This document shows, piece after piece, positions 49,758 through 59,508 of a stretch of 64,000 nt of DNA; position 1 is the stretch's first letter; each line of letters begins with the position of its first letter. The stretch is from Candidatus Methylospira mobilis. GTDB lineage: Bacteria; Pseudomonadota; Gammaproteobacteria; Methylococcales; Methylococcaceae. The position numbers and the translations under genes were made by a program. Under the pieces are notes generated by a model, which saw only the letters and a program-made list of their open reading frames with translations, did no database searches and had not been told where the DNA came from. The stretch spans positions 1,923,389-1,987,388 of the forward strand of contig NZ_CP044205.1 of the NCBI RefSeq assembly GCF_009498235.1, written 5' to 3'.

Positions 49758-49855
49758 GTAAAAACCCCTATAAACCAGTATAGACCGAAATGACACATAG
49801 TCAATGATTACAATGCCTTAATGCACTTGTATGTACCCCTAAAAACACCGTTTTA

Positions 49856-49904
49856 GCCCTTTCACGGCGGCGACAGGGGTTCGAATCCCCTTGGGGACGC
49901 CATA
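49856..49904 (+). repeat. attR, 49-bp direct repeat
   Basis: Exact copy of 37841-49-bp repeat in tRNA-Glu (anticodon arm to CCA plus TA). It has no 5' half and so is not a complete tRNA gene. Confidence 0.93.
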
Positions 49905-49976
49905 CAGACAACGAGTTACTGTTTACAGTGGCGAGTTGAGGGAACTCTGGGGAATATCCCGGATTCCAGAAAATAA

Positions 49977-50004
49977 GAAAGGCTGTCGATAGACGGCCTT
50001 TTTT
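49977..50004 (+). terminator. Original terminator of tRNA-Glu, now beyond the island
   Basis: Stem GGCTGTC / GACGGCC, loop GATA, seven T. With the preceding segment it resembles the sequence behind tRNA-Glu inside the left end of the island. Confidence 0.75.
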
Positions 50005-50071
50005 GTGTCTGGTGATTGCTTATAGCGCCGAAATCGCCGTCGGATTTTGCCGCTTGAGCAGGAAGCGCTGC

Positions 50072-50314
50072 TCATCGGATAACTTCCTGCAGCTCATTTG
50101 CATTGGCAACGCCCACGGGTTCATTTCCGTTGTCGCTAACGATCCAGTAAGGCGCCGTGGTGAAATCCTTGTTATAGCTGGCGTCGAATTCAGACCAGCC
50201 TTGCTGCTCGGAAACGATAGCCGCCTGAGACAGCAGCCATACGCCCGCGTGGATTTTCACTGAACCGTCGCGATCGGCATCGGTTAAAAGGGTCTTTGCT
50301 TTATTGATGTCCAT
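50072..50314 (-). CDS. Small hypothetical protein
   Basis: 80 residues from ATG 50314, which has GGAG 6 bases upstream; longer starts up to 50389 are possible. It starts MDINKAKTLLTDADRDGSVK and ends with a Trp-containing segment TTAPYWIVSDNGNEPVGVA. The acidic D-x-D-x-D-G run recalls an EF-hand-like loop (DADRDGSVK), but only one is present. Cytoplasmic, soluble, unknown function. It is the first gene outside the island. Confidence 0.6.
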   Translation of the reverse strand: MDINKAKTLLTDADRDGSVKIHAGVWLLSQAAIVSEQQGWSEFDASYNKDFTTAPYWIVSDNGNEPVGVANANELQEVIR

Positions 50315-50466
50315 CTTCCACTCCCAGGTTAAGGCAGGCGGTTCGTACTCAGAGCGGCCATAGTGCATGATAAATACGCGGCTATTCAACTGAAAGCGCG
50401 ATCCTGCGCCAAGATGCCGTTGGTGTCAATTGTCGGCAATTAACGCTGAGAGCCCCTGGAAAAAAC

Positions 50467-50720
50467 CTGCCGATCGGCTATGCACGCGTTTCGAGGCAAG
50501 ACCAAAACCTCGACCTGCAGCTCGAAGCATTGACCGAGGCGCGCTGTGATAAATTATTTGATGACAAAATCAGTGGCAGCCGCGCCGAGCGGTCCGGTTT
50601 GGCCAAAGCGCTGGAAATGGCTACGCGAGGGCGATACCCTTGTCGTTTGGGAACTGGGTCGGTTGAGGCGTAGCGTCAAGCACCTGGTCGATCTGGTCGG
50701 CGAGTTTGTTGACCATTGCA
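50467..50720 (+). pseudogene. Broken serine recombinase (Tn3-type resolvase) fragment
   Basis: The reading IGYARVSRQDQNLDLQLEAL continues to LFDDKISGSRAERSGL, the N-terminal catalytic domain of resolvases (Ser in YARVS). Near 50622 the frame shifts and continues as GDTLVVWELGRLRRSV. The C-terminal DNA-binding part is missing. Confidence 0.8.
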
Positions 50721-50789
50721 TACCGCCCAGGACGAGCGCGAGCCGACAGGACGCGCCACCCTTTTGATCAAGCCTGACGGAGGCATACC

Positions 50790-51060
50790 ATCGAGCACAG
50801 CCTGATTCCACCGAGTTATCCGCAGACCAATGGGATGGTGGAACGTTTTAACGTCCGCATCACGAACTACTCAAATTACTCACTTTCGCTCATAGGCAGA
50901 ATTAAGCCAGTGTTTGGAGCGCTATTTACGGCTTTAGAATGGTTAAATTCCTCAACAGGCGCTGGATCATCCTACGCCAATACAAAGGACTCAAGGAGTG
51001 GTCTATAAAAGAGCCGGAGCGCTTTAATCGTAAGGTTTATCATCTTTGCGGGACTTTACC
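50790..51060 (+). pseudogene. Broken IS3/IS481-like transposase fragment
   Basis: The reading IEHSLIPPSYPQTNGMVERF is the rve-type DDE core near its last acidic residue (NGMVERFN). After a frame change, the remains FLNRRWIILRQYKGLKEW and PERFNRKVYHL match the usual C-terminus of such transposases. Not functional. Confidence 0.75.
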
Positions 51061-51487
51061 GATAGGCTGCGTCTACAGTGAACTGTCCCTCGAAATGGTT
51101 TAAAAAATTATTTTTTATCTACCCTCTTTTTTCTTCCGCACCAGCGACGGCATTGCAGAAGTGTGACGCAACGGCTTCTCGTCCTTTATCAGCACAATAC
51201 CGGTTAATACCGTAGTACCCGGCCTCCTCTGATAGAACATATCAGGGCCTATCTTCTTTTTCTTTCAGTCTTAATCGATTTCATTAAATCGTCATGAACA
51301 CTTAACAATTTCGTCATTTCTTCTGCGTATATTATAGAAAATATATCACTCGTCAGAGGACATATTCAGGCATTCAACGGGTACGAGCTGCATACATCGG
51401 CTTTTCGATAAATTTTAATTGTTTGAAAAAAAGTGTTTTCCAGCCTATCCGCCCCTTTATTTCTGGCGTTAGTACAAGTAAATAAAA
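51061..51487. other. Intergenic region upstream of the TIGR03032-type gene
   Basis: About 430 bp, AT-rich toward its right end. It contains a small dyad CTGATA-GAACA-TATCAG (51219-51238) but no gene. It should hold the promoter of the following gene. Confidence 0.35.
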
Positions 51488-52606
51488 TTGAAAACATGGA
51501 TTGCTGACCCTACTGTTATACCGGCAGACGCGGCTGAGGATGCCCTCGCGATAAGCGTGAGTGATAGCTTTATTGAAATATTGGCGACGCAGAAACTATC
51601 CCTTGCAGTGACCATCGTCCCCGATGGATTGTTGCTTATTGGCTTATCGTCTGATGGCAACCTTGCTGTTGATCATCGCGCTATTCCCCACGCGTGGGGA
51701 ATAGCGGTCAACGGCGATCGGTTGGCCGTTGCGACACATCGCGAGATTATCGTATATGCCAACTCCCCTTTGCTTGCGCCTCTACACCCCGAACATCCAA
51801 AACGTCACGACGCGTTCTTTTCACCGCGAGTGACGTTCTTTACCGGCGACTCCATGATTCACGATATGGCAATCGGACAACGGGGCATTGTGGTCGCCAA
51901 TACCCGCTTCTCTGCTGTTTGCATGATCGACGGCAGATACAACTTTGATCCTATTTGGCATCCATCCTTTATTTCCAGGGTAATACCCGAAGATTGCTGC
52001 CATCTGAACGGCTTGGCAGTAGCTGATGGGCAACTGCGCTATGTGACTGCTTTTGGATCATTCGATCAGCCTGCCGAGTGGCGGAAACATTCGCCGTTTC
52101 ACGGCGTACTGATCGACGTTGAACGCGACCGCATGTTATGTGAAGGCTTATGCCTGCCGCATTCGCCCAGGCTTTTCGATAATCGTTTATTCGTGCTGGA
52201 AAGCGGTTACGGCACAGTGCTGGAAATTGATCGCGCCAGCGGTGAAAAAAGCTGTCTTGCGCAGTTACCCGGCTTGACGCGAGGGCTATGCGCGCACGCT
52301 GATATCTTATTCGTCGGCTTGTCACCGCCCCGCGACTCGGTGAACCGCTGGACTTTACCGATACACGAAGTTAGCACGCCACTGGTCGCAGGAGTTGTCG
52401 CGGTTGACCGTAAAAACGGCGCAGTGATCGGCATGCTGCAAGTCATTAGTCGTAGCGCCCGTGAAATATTCGACATTCAATTATTATCGGGGATTACTTG
52501 TCCAGGCTTTGCGGATACTAGTACTAATCCTGGCGGACTTTACATTCTTGACAGCCCATCTGGTGGCTATTGGATGAAATCCCTTGTTGCCGGTGGACGC
52601 CGATAA
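51488..52606 (+). CDS. TIGR03032-family (DUF4915-like) protein
   Basis: 372 residues from TTG 51488; a stop lies three codons upstream and the nearest ATG is out of frame. The repeated beta-rich units (AWGIAVNGDRLAVATHREI, TGDSMIHDMAIG, CCHLNGLAVADGQLRYVTAF, HSPRLFDNRLFVLESGYGT) and HSPFHGVLID match the TIGR03032 family, a propeller-like group of unknown function that often lies beside genes for giant repetitive surface proteins or sulfotransferase and tetratricopeptide genes. The giant DUF4347 protein gene follows 114 bp downstream, a suggestive pairing. Confidence 0.75.
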   Translation: MKTWIADPTVIPADAAEDALAISVSDSFIEILATQKLSLAVTIVPDGLLLIGLSSDGNLAVDHRAIPHAWGIAVNGDRLAVATHREIIVYANSPLLAPLHPEHPKRHDAFFSPRVTFFTGDSMIHDMAIGQRGIVVANTRFSAVCMIDGRYNFDPIWHPSFISRVIPEDCCHLNGLAVADGQLRYVTAFGSFDQPAEWRKHSPFHGVLIDVERDRMLCEGLCLPHSPRLFDNRLFVLESGYGTVLEIDRASGEKSCLAQLPGLTRGLCAHADILFVGLSPPRDSVNRWTLPIHEVSTPLVAGVVAVDRKNGAVIGMLQVISRSAREIFDIQLLSGITCPGFADTSTNPGGLYILDSPSGGYWMKSLVAGGRR

Positions 52607-52720
52607 ATAGAACTGTGGAGCATAAGCTTCACCCGCAAGCTGCTGATTGATACTTGTTAACGCCAAGTGCAATGATTCATATTGTTGTTTATAAATATTT
52701 TTATCATGAGGGTCATAGCT

Positions 52721-55700
52721 ATGTACACTTTTTCATCGGCTAAAAAAAATCAGATCGAGCGGTTGACATCGGGAACGAATGCCAATGGAACTGACCCGGC
52801 GCATGTTGTCTTTGCATTAACAAAGACACAAGCGGCCGATCCCGCTCGGGATGCCGATAAAAAAGAAGTTGTATTTATCGATACCTCTGTAGCCGATTAC
52901 CAAACACTGGTGAACGGCATCCGGGCAGGAATGGAAATCGTGCTGCTTAATGCGCAACAAAGCGGCCTGTCGCAGATGGCCCAGTGGGCCGTGAACCACA
53001 ACGAATACGACGCGCTCCATGTGCTATCGCATGGAGCAAAAGGCGAATTGCGTTTGGGAACAGACGCTATTTCCGATGTCGTGCTGGCAGCGCCAGAGAC
53101 TAAAACGGAGTTGGCTGAAATTGGATCGGCGTTGAAAGCAGACGGCGACCTGTTGCTTTACGGCTGCGAAATTGGAGCAGGAAATGACGGAATCCGCTTT
53201 CTGAACAATCTCGCGTCTGCTACCGGAGCGAATGTGGCTGGCTCGACGGGGCTTACAGGGTCGGCGGCTCTTGGTGGAAGGTGGGCGCTGGAAAGACGAG
53301 TCGGGCTCGTCGATACCAAAACTCTGGATATATCGGGTTATACCGGAGTACTTTCCTTCAATTCATCACCGACAGGTTCGTTTGTCATTCAGGGGCTTGG
53401 AAATACTTATAGTTTTCAACAAGCCGTGGGTATGCCGAGTGCAAACGTCGGAGTCCTGTTAAAGCAAGGCTCCACCGATTGGGTGCGCAGCTACACATCA
53501 AGTGGAGTCCTAAATTATGCGGTAGATGTCAACACCCTCTCCGGGGTCAGCATGCCGAGCGCAAACTGGTCGGACATCCTAGCATTATCGAATGGCGATC
53601 TCGTTGTCAGTTACGGCAAATCAGACTCCGGCGCTGCAGGCAGTAATAACGCGTATTTCGTCGTGCTGAACTCATCGGGAACCGAAATCGTTGGCCCAAC
53701 CCAGATTAACTCTCTAACGGGTAGCTCACTAACCCGGTTTATGTCCATGGCCGAGCTGAGCAACGGCAATATCGTTTTTGCTTATCAACGGCCGGACAAC
53801 AATAGTATGGCTGTTCGGGTTTTCGATCCGAATGGAGTAGCTGTCACAAATGAAATCCTCGTCAGCAACAATCCAAGCGGCTCCCAATTATCAGTCGCCG
53901 CCAGTACCAGCGGCGGTTTCATGGTTGAATACCAGTATAGTGCCATAAACCCGGGAGGTGCTTCGTATACCCAAAAACTGAATTACAACATATATGATAA
54001 TGCTGGAGTGCAACAAGGCAGCACCACCACAGTTTGGAGCAATACTGGCACCGTGACTTTCTACGGAAATGTCCTGGCTTTGGCTAATGGAAACTATCTC
54101 TATGAAACCAGCGTCAACTCAACCGTGTCTGGAAATATATACAGCTCTTCAGGCATTCTGGTTTCCAGCTCTGTGTCCGTTGATGGCAAGATGGGTAATG
54201 GGAGCATCGCTGCCATGTACACCACCGGCGATCAGGGCTACATCACCGGAAATTATAGCAACACCTACCTGAACGCTGTTAATAGCTATCAAAATTTTTC
54301 CAACGTGGACGCCAGTCTTGTGGCAACTGTTCACAACAACACGGGGACTGTTGCCGGAACTCCGCAGATCGATACAGCCACGGCAAGTGCTGTCTGGAAT
54401 GCAACCTCATCTTATTATTCTTTGGATACGGCGCCATCGTACTATCTCTATTCAGGCTATAGCAGCAGTGGCGGCGTTGTTGAAGTCAAAGTGACTCCCG
54501 ACTCGACGGGTACCGCATGGACCATTGGCGCCAACCTGTTCGAAACTGCCTCATCGACCGCCTCTTCCCCCGCCGTGACCGGCACCCACACCAACGCCGG
54601 CACCGCGGCCAGCTACACCCTCGGCAGCGCGGCAGCCGTACTCGACAGCGGCATCACCGTATCGACCGCCGCCGACGGCGGCTCCTGGAACATGAAGTCG
54701 TTAACGGTGCAAATTTCCGCCAACAGCGCCGCAACCGACAGCCTGAGCTTGCCCGCCGGCGCAGGCGTCAACCCTGGCGGCAGTACCACAATCTGGATCG
54801 ATACCAACAACAGCAATGCGCTGATGTACGGTTCCACGCTCATCGGCACGACCAGCGACGGCGCCACCAATGCCGCTTCGGTCAGCGGCAACGGCATCTG
54901 GACCTTTACCTTCAACAGCAGCGCGACCGACGCCGGCGTGCAGGCGCTGGCCGACGCGATCAAGTTCAGCGACAGCATCGCCGGCGCTGGCACTTCGCAG
55001 CGCACGGTGACCTATATCTTCACCGACTCGGTCGGTTCGGCCACGGTCAACGATCTGGTGACGGTCAGCGCTTCGGTGCCTACGGCGTCCGGCACTCACA
55101 CCACCGCAGGCACCGCAGCGGCCTACACCCTCGGCGGCGCGGCGGCCGTGCTCGACAGCGGCATCACCGTATCGACCGCCGCCGACGGCGGCTCCTGGAA
55201 CACCAAGTCGTTAACGGTGCAAATCTCCGCCAACAGCGCCGCAACCGACAGCCTGAGCTTGCCCGCCGGCGCAGGCGTCAACCCTGGCGGCAGTACCACA
55301 ATCTGGATCGATACCAACAACAGCAATGCGCTGATGTACGGTTCCACGCTCATCGGCACGACCAGCGACGGCGCCACCAATGCCGCTTCGGTCAGCGGCA
55401 ACGGCATCTGGACCTTTACCTTCAACAGCAGCGCGACCGACGCCGGCGTGCAGGCGCTGGCCGACGCGATCAAGTTCAGCGACAGCATCGCCGGCGCCGG
55501 CACTTCGCAGCGCACGGTGACCTATATCTTCACCGACTCGGTCGGTTCGGCCACGGTCAACGATCTGGTGACGGTCAGCGCTTCGGTGCCTACGGCGTCC
55601 GGCACTCACACCACCGCAGGCACCGCAGCGGCCTACACCCTCGGCGGCGCGGCGGCCGTGCTCGACAGCGGCATCACCGTATCGACCGCCGCCGACGGCG

Positions 55701-58700
55701 GCTCCTGGAACACCAAGTCGTTAACGGTGCAAATCTCCGCCAACAGCGCCGCAACCGACAGCCTGAGCTTGCCCGCCGGCGCAGGCGTCAACCCTGGCGG
55801 CAGTACCACAATCTGGATCGATACCAACAACAGCAATGCGCTGATGTACGGTTCCACGCTCATCGGCACGACCAGCGACGGCGCCACCAATGCCGCTTCG
55901 GTCAGCGGCAACGGCATCTGGACCTTTACCTTCAACAGCAGCGCGACCGACGCCGGCGTGCAGGCGCTGGCGGACGCGATCAAATTCGGCGACGCCAGTC
56001 CCAGCGCCGCCGCTTCGCAGCGCACCGTGACCTATACCTTCACCGATTCGAAAGGCTCGGCGACGATCAATGACCTGGTGACGGTGAGCACGTCGGATAT
56101 TATTGTCAACTATAACTTTACCGCGACAAACTGGGTTGCCAACAACGGAACCACCTATCCAGCCGATGGTGGCGCCGTATCAGGAACGATGACCTTTGAC
56201 TGGACTACGCACACTGTCCTTGCGGCGAATATCCTTTCAACAGGGTCTTCGGATGGCACGTCGTCGACAGTAACTTTTACCCAAATCCAATTATCGAGTG
56301 TTGCAAGAAATTACACCTATTCCGGCGCTACATACACCTACAATGGAACCACTTACTCGTCCGGGATGACATATGCAGAGGTGTCCGGCACTAGCAACGG
56401 GCAGACTATCTTTCTAGATTTTACTCAAGGCAATACAACTGATATTTTCCCCGGACAGCTTGGTTCAGTCCACACCAGCGAAAATAGCGATTCGCGCGTT
56501 CTTAGCTCCACCGTAAACGTATCACCTGCATCTGCACCCACGTCCACGCCCACGCCTACGCCTACGCCTACATCCGATGTCATCACCGCCGACCCGGTGC
56601 AGCAAACAGACACTGCCGCCTACATCAACTCGCAAATCAACAGCGCCGCCGCCAGCATTACCGTCGCGCCGCCGGTGGCTACGCTCTCGGATTACCAGGC
56701 CGTCGTTGCCGCCGCAGCCGTAGCTGGCACTGCCAGCGGCAAGACCATCAATGTCGTGCTGCCGTCGGCGCAAGTCGTGGCACTGCCGCAAAACACGCTG
56801 CAGGACTCCGCCAATGCCGGCTATACCGGCGCACTGCAAAGAGCCAACGATGTCGTCATCGCCACTGCCACCGCACCGAGCCTCAGCAGTTTTACCAGCA
56901 CGGTAAACTCCATTTCTGGTTATGCCCCCGGCAGCACGGTGGTGTTGCCGCAGCTCGCCAGCGTGGCGGTAGCGCCCACCGACCTGGACAACAGCGCTTT
57001 CGTCGCCGCGCTGCAGAACTCAGGCGACACCACTCTGACCCTTGATCTGAGCAACAGCGCCAGTAACATTGGCGGCGCTGCTGCAACCAGCAGCACTTAC
57101 AGCGTATTGCCCGGCTTTACACAGATTTTCAGCGGCGGCGCGAAAGGCAATAATTACATGGTCGGCGCCACCTCCAACCTCGGTGTCGCCAACCCCACTG
57201 TTACGGCCGACGCAACGGCTTCAACCAGCCAGACGCTGACGGTGCAAAGTCTGACGGCGGCAGCTACCGCCGCCGCAACTGCCATTACTGGTCCCAGCAG
57301 CGGTTTCCAGCAGATCTATACCATCCAGATCCAGGGCTACTCCTCCGACTACACGCTATCCGGGTACTACGGGACCGCCACCCTGACCAGTAAATCCAGC
57401 GGTCAGGTGATCACAGTGAATATTCCTCAGCCAGTGGCGGGTGCCAACAACAGCGGTATTGATCTTCAGTTTCTTGATGGCAGCCTTAGTCTTACCGGCA
57501 ACACCGATGGCAACGGTATATGGACCGCCTGGATTACCCAAGGAGTTGCCAAAGGCGGTGATCTCAGCGGCTGGTACAACAACAATTCCCAGCTGATACC
57601 GGCTACAGGCAGCGCCCAGGCATTGGATCTCGGCAGCGCGTCGGTACAGAGCAACCTGCTCAACAGCGCCGACAACAGCCAGAGCGCCGGCTTCAACGGC
57701 GGCGTTTCTCTCGGACTGCTGCCGTCCACGGTCACCACGATCAACAGCAGTACCGCCAATGCCATCCTCACCGGCATCCTCGGCGCAGGAAGCAATAACC
57801 CGGCGACCTTCATCAGCGGCGACAGTATCACCCTGACCGGCGGCAACACCACGCTCAACCTGTTCGATTTCGCCGGCGGCGCCGCTTTGCCCGCCAATAC
57901 CACGGTCAGCGGCGTCAATACCCTGAATCTCGCCAGCAACGCGCGTATCGGCAGCGCAGCCAATGCCGACAATTTCAGCAGCTGGAACGGCTTGACTACA
58001 CTCAACGCCACTGCATCCGGCGCCGGCGCCAATGCGAACGACAACGGCCTGATCAATGTGATAGTCGGCAACGACACTGCCGTCAACCTTACCGCCAACG
58101 ATGCCTATGCCACCACCAATGGCCTGAGCAGCCCGATCGTCGGCGCGATCACCGTGGGCGGTGGGGGCAAAATCACCATCGCCCAGAAACTCAGCACCGC
58201 CGACGGCAGCGCCATAAGCAGCGGCGGCATTACCGTCAATGGCGGCAGCGCTACGACCAGCGTCACCGTCACTCAGGCTGCCGCCGTCAGCGGAAAAGTC
58301 ACTGACGGCGCGGTTATCCTCAACGATATCAGCGCCAACAGCACGACGCTGACGGGTAGCCTGGCTACTGTGGTTTTGACCAATTATGGGCAAGGCAGCG
58401 TCATCAACGACAATGCCATCCGTTTCCTGACCCTGTCCGGCACTGGCGGCACGCTGACCATCAACGACAGCAACACCAGCAGCAGCACAATCAACGGCAG
58501 CGCTACCGTACCGATATCCACGCTATACCTGACCCTGACCGGCCTCAGCGCGGCAGGAGACAACACCATCACCGACCTGAATGCGGAAATCACCACGCTC
58601 AGCATCATCACTGCCGGTACGGTCAACTCCACTCTGAACGGCTTTGTCGACAACCACCTGACCTCCATCAGCGTACAGGGCACCAGCGCGCTGACCCTGC

Positions 58701-59479
58701 TCAACCCATCCGCCAGCCTGACCAGTTACAGCGTCACCGGCAGCACCGCCGCGCTCACGGTAGCCGGCCACAGCGATGCGGCTGCATCCAAACTGACGCT
58801 GAGCGGTGCGGTGACCTATACCGGTAGCGCCGATGCGGTCAGTACCGGCATCGTCCTCATCGCCGGTACCGACAACAGCAACATCAGCTTCACCACTACC
58901 GGCGCGCTCAGCGGCAACAACATCAACACTTTCATGCTGGGCAATGGCAATAACACACTCAGCGATATTGTTACCGCCCAAAGCGGCAGTATCAACGGCA
59001 CGACCAATATCTCGGTCGGTAGCGGCAGCAATCAGATCAGCACCGGCAGCAATACGGTAAACATAGCGCTGGGCAAACATGCCACGGGTGTGATCGACAG
59101 CTTTAATATCGGCGCAAGCGCCGGCGGAAGCCTGAGTATTATTACCGCGATCACCGGCGCGCAGGCGGGCGATACCATCAGCATTGCCGATGCGACACAG
59201 TTTGTCGGCGCCGGCGTCACTGCCGCCAACCTCACGGCAAGCGGCGGCAGCGCTGCCACCGCCACGCTGGACGCGTGGGTCAATGCAGCCTTAAGCGCAC
59301 AGGGGGCCAACCTGCAAAGCCATGCCATAAGCTGGTTTAACTTTGGCGGCAATACTTATCTGATTGAGCAGGCAGGAAGCCAAGGTGCGGCGTTTGCAGC
59401 GGGGGATACGCTGCTGAAACTGGTGGGTACGCTGAATGAAAGCGCTGCGGTGCTGAACGGACATGCGGTGACTCTGTAG
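52721..59479 (+). CDS. Giant DUF4347 repeat protein, probably a secreted surface protein
   Basis: 2252 residues from ATG 52721, which has GAGGG 8 bases upstream; in-frame ATGs at 52682 and 52706 are alternatives. Residues about 45-205 are a DUF4347 domain (VVFIDTSVADY, LHVLSHGAKGELRLG, DGDLLLYGCEIGAG, GANVAGSTGLTG). A non-repetitive beta-rich part of about 400 residues follows, then three near-identical 170-residue repeats (54581-56097). Next come a TPTPTPT linker and a long Gly/Asn/Ser/Thr-rich beta-helix-like part ending GNTYLIEQAGSQGAAFAAGDT. There is no signal peptide. This fits type I secretion to the cell surface (adhesin or S-layer-like), but no secretion genes are adjacent. Confidence 0.85.
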   Translation: MYTFSSAKKNQIERLTSGTNANGTDPAHVVFALTKTQAADPARDADKKEVVFIDTSVADYQTLVNGIRAGMEIVLLNAQQSGLSQMAQWAVNHNEYDALHVLSHGAKGELRLGTDAISDVVLAAPETKTELAEIGSALKADGDLLLYGCEIGAGNDGIRFLNNLASATGANVAGSTGLTGSAALGGRWALERRVGLVDTKTLDISGYTGVLSFNSSPTGSFVIQGLGNTYSFQQAVGMPSANVGVLLKQGSTDWVRSYTSSGVLNYAVDVNTLSGVSMPSANWSDILALSNGDLVVSYGKSDSGAAGSNNAYFVVLNSSGTEIVGPTQINSLTGSSLTRFMSMAELSNGNIVFAYQRPDNNSMAVRVFDPNGVAVTNEILVSNNPSGSQLSVAASTSGGFMVEYQYSAINPGGASYTQKLNYNIYDNAGVQQGSTTTVWSNTGTVTFYGNVLALANGNYLYETSVNSTVSGNIYSSSGILVSSSVSVDGKMGNGSIAAMYTTGDQGYITGNYSNTYLNAVNSYQNFSNVDASLVATVHNNTGTVAGTPQIDTATASAVWNATSSYYSLDTAPSYYLYSGYSSSGGVVEVKVTPDSTGTAWTIGANLFETASSTASSPAVTGTHTNAGTAASYTLGSAAAVLDSGITVSTAADGGSWNMKSLTVQISANSAATDSLSLPAGAGVNPGGSTTIWIDTNNSNALMYGSTLIGTTSDGATNAASVSGNGIWTFTFNSSATDAGVQALADAIKFSDSIAGAGTSQRTVTYIFTDSVGSATVNDLVTVSASVPTASGTHTTAGTAAAYTLGGAAAVLDSGITVSTAADGGSWNTKSLTVQISANSAATDSLSLPAGAGVNPGGSTTIWIDTNNSNALMYGSTLIGTTSDGATNAASVSGNGIWTFTFNSSATDAGVQALADAIKFSDSIAGAGTSQRTVTYIFTDSVGSATVNDLVTVSASVPTASGTHTTAGTAAAYTLGGAAAVLDSGITVSTAADGGSWNTKSLTVQISANSAATDSLSLPAGAGVNPGGSTTIWIDTNNSNALMYGSTLIGTTSDGATNAASVSGNGIWTFTFNSSATDAGVQALADAIKFGDASPSAAASQRTVTYTFTDSKGSATINDLVTVSTSDIIVNYNFTATNWVANNGTTYPADGGAVSGTMTFDWTTHTVLAANILSTGSSDGTSSTVTFTQIQLSSVARNYTYSGATYTYNGTTYSSGMTYAEVSGTSNGQTIFLDFTQGNTTDIFPGQLGSVHTSENSDSRVLSSTVNVSPASAPTSTPTPTPTPTSDVITADPVQQTDTAAYINSQINSAAASITVAPPVATLSDYQAVVAAAAVAGTASGKTINVVLPSAQVVALPQNTLQDSANAGYTGALQRANDVVIATATAPSLSSFTSTVNSISGYAPGSTVVLPQLASVAVAPTDLDNSAFVAALQNSGDTTLTLDLSNSASNIGGAAATSSTYSVLPGFTQIFSGGAKGNNYMVGATSNLGVANPTVTADATASTSQTLTVQSLTAAATAAATAITGPSSGFQQIYTIQIQGYSSDYTLSGYYGTATLTSKSSGQVITVNIPQPVAGANNSGIDLQFLDGSLSLTGNTDGNGIWTAWITQGVAKGGDLSGWYNNNSQLIPATGSAQALDLGSASVQSNLLNSADNSQSAGFNGGVSLGLLPSTVTTINSSTANAILTGILGAGSNNPATFISGDSITLTGGNTTLNLFDFAGGAALPANTTVSGVNTLNLASNARIGSAANADNFSSWNGLTTLNATASGAGANANDNGLINVIVGNDTAVNLTANDAYATTNGLSSPIVGAITVGGGGKITIAQKLSTADGSAISSGGITVNGGSATTSVTVTQAAAVSGKVTDGAVILNDISANSTTLTGSLATVVLTNYGQGSVINDNAIRFLTLSGTGGTLTINDSNTSSSTINGSATVPISTLYLTLTGLSAAGDNTITDLNAEITTLSIITAGTVNSTLNGFVDNHLTSISVQGTSALTLLNPSASLTSYSVTGSTAALTVAGHSDAAASKLTLSGAVTYTGSADAVSTGIVLIAGTDNSNISFTTTGALSGNNINTFMLGNGNNTLSDIVTAQSGSINGTTNISVGSGSNQISTGSNTVNIALGKHATGVIDSFNIGASAGGSLSIITAITGAQAGDTISIADATQFVGAGVTAANLTASGGSAATATLDAWVNAALSAQGANLQSHAISWFNFGGNTYLIEQAGSQGAAFAAGDTLLKLVGTLNESAAVLNGHAVTL
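54581..56097 (+). repeat. Three tandem 510-bp coding repeats in the giant protein gene
   Basis: Units start at 54581, 55091 and 55601, with exact 510-bp period. Between them the middle 350 bp or so appear identical; differences are confined to the first 130 bp of unit 1 and the last 130 bp of unit 3. Each encodes a 170-residue beta-sandwich-like repeat with a Thr-Asp-Ser-rich end (TYIFTDSVGSATVNDLVTVS). Silent sites are also conserved, which points to recent duplication or gene conversion. Confidence 0.9.
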
Positions 59480-59508
59480 TTCAGCTCGCTTAAACACTTG
59501 GCTCTGGA

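Larger units (their letters stand above)
37841..49904. mobile_element. Integrative element (satellite-like island) in tRNA-Glu with type III R-M and HigBA
   Basis: About 12 kb bounded by perfect 49-bp direct repeats (37841-37889 and 49856-49904). Next to the right repeat lies a tyrosine integrase gene reading inward. Leftward from it come HigB, HigA, an unknown protein, an AlpA-like regulator, primase, ATPase, a TubC-N-like protein and type III Mod and Res, all on the minus strand. No capsid, tail or conjugation genes are seen, so it resembles a phage satellite or small integrative element with defence cargo. The Mod/Res genes look markedly more AT-rich than the chromosomal genes, a sign of separate origin. 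The segment 38012-38304 holds no recognised feature. Confidence 0.92.

Noticed and set aside
49856..49904. Second tRNA-Glu gene
   Set aside because: Only the 3' part is present, without acceptor 5' strand or D arm; it is attR.
54517..56073. 518-codon Arg/Gln-rich frame and three repeated minus-strand frames inside the giant gene
   Set aside because: They are by-products of the high-GC tandem repeat; the composition is not protein-like.
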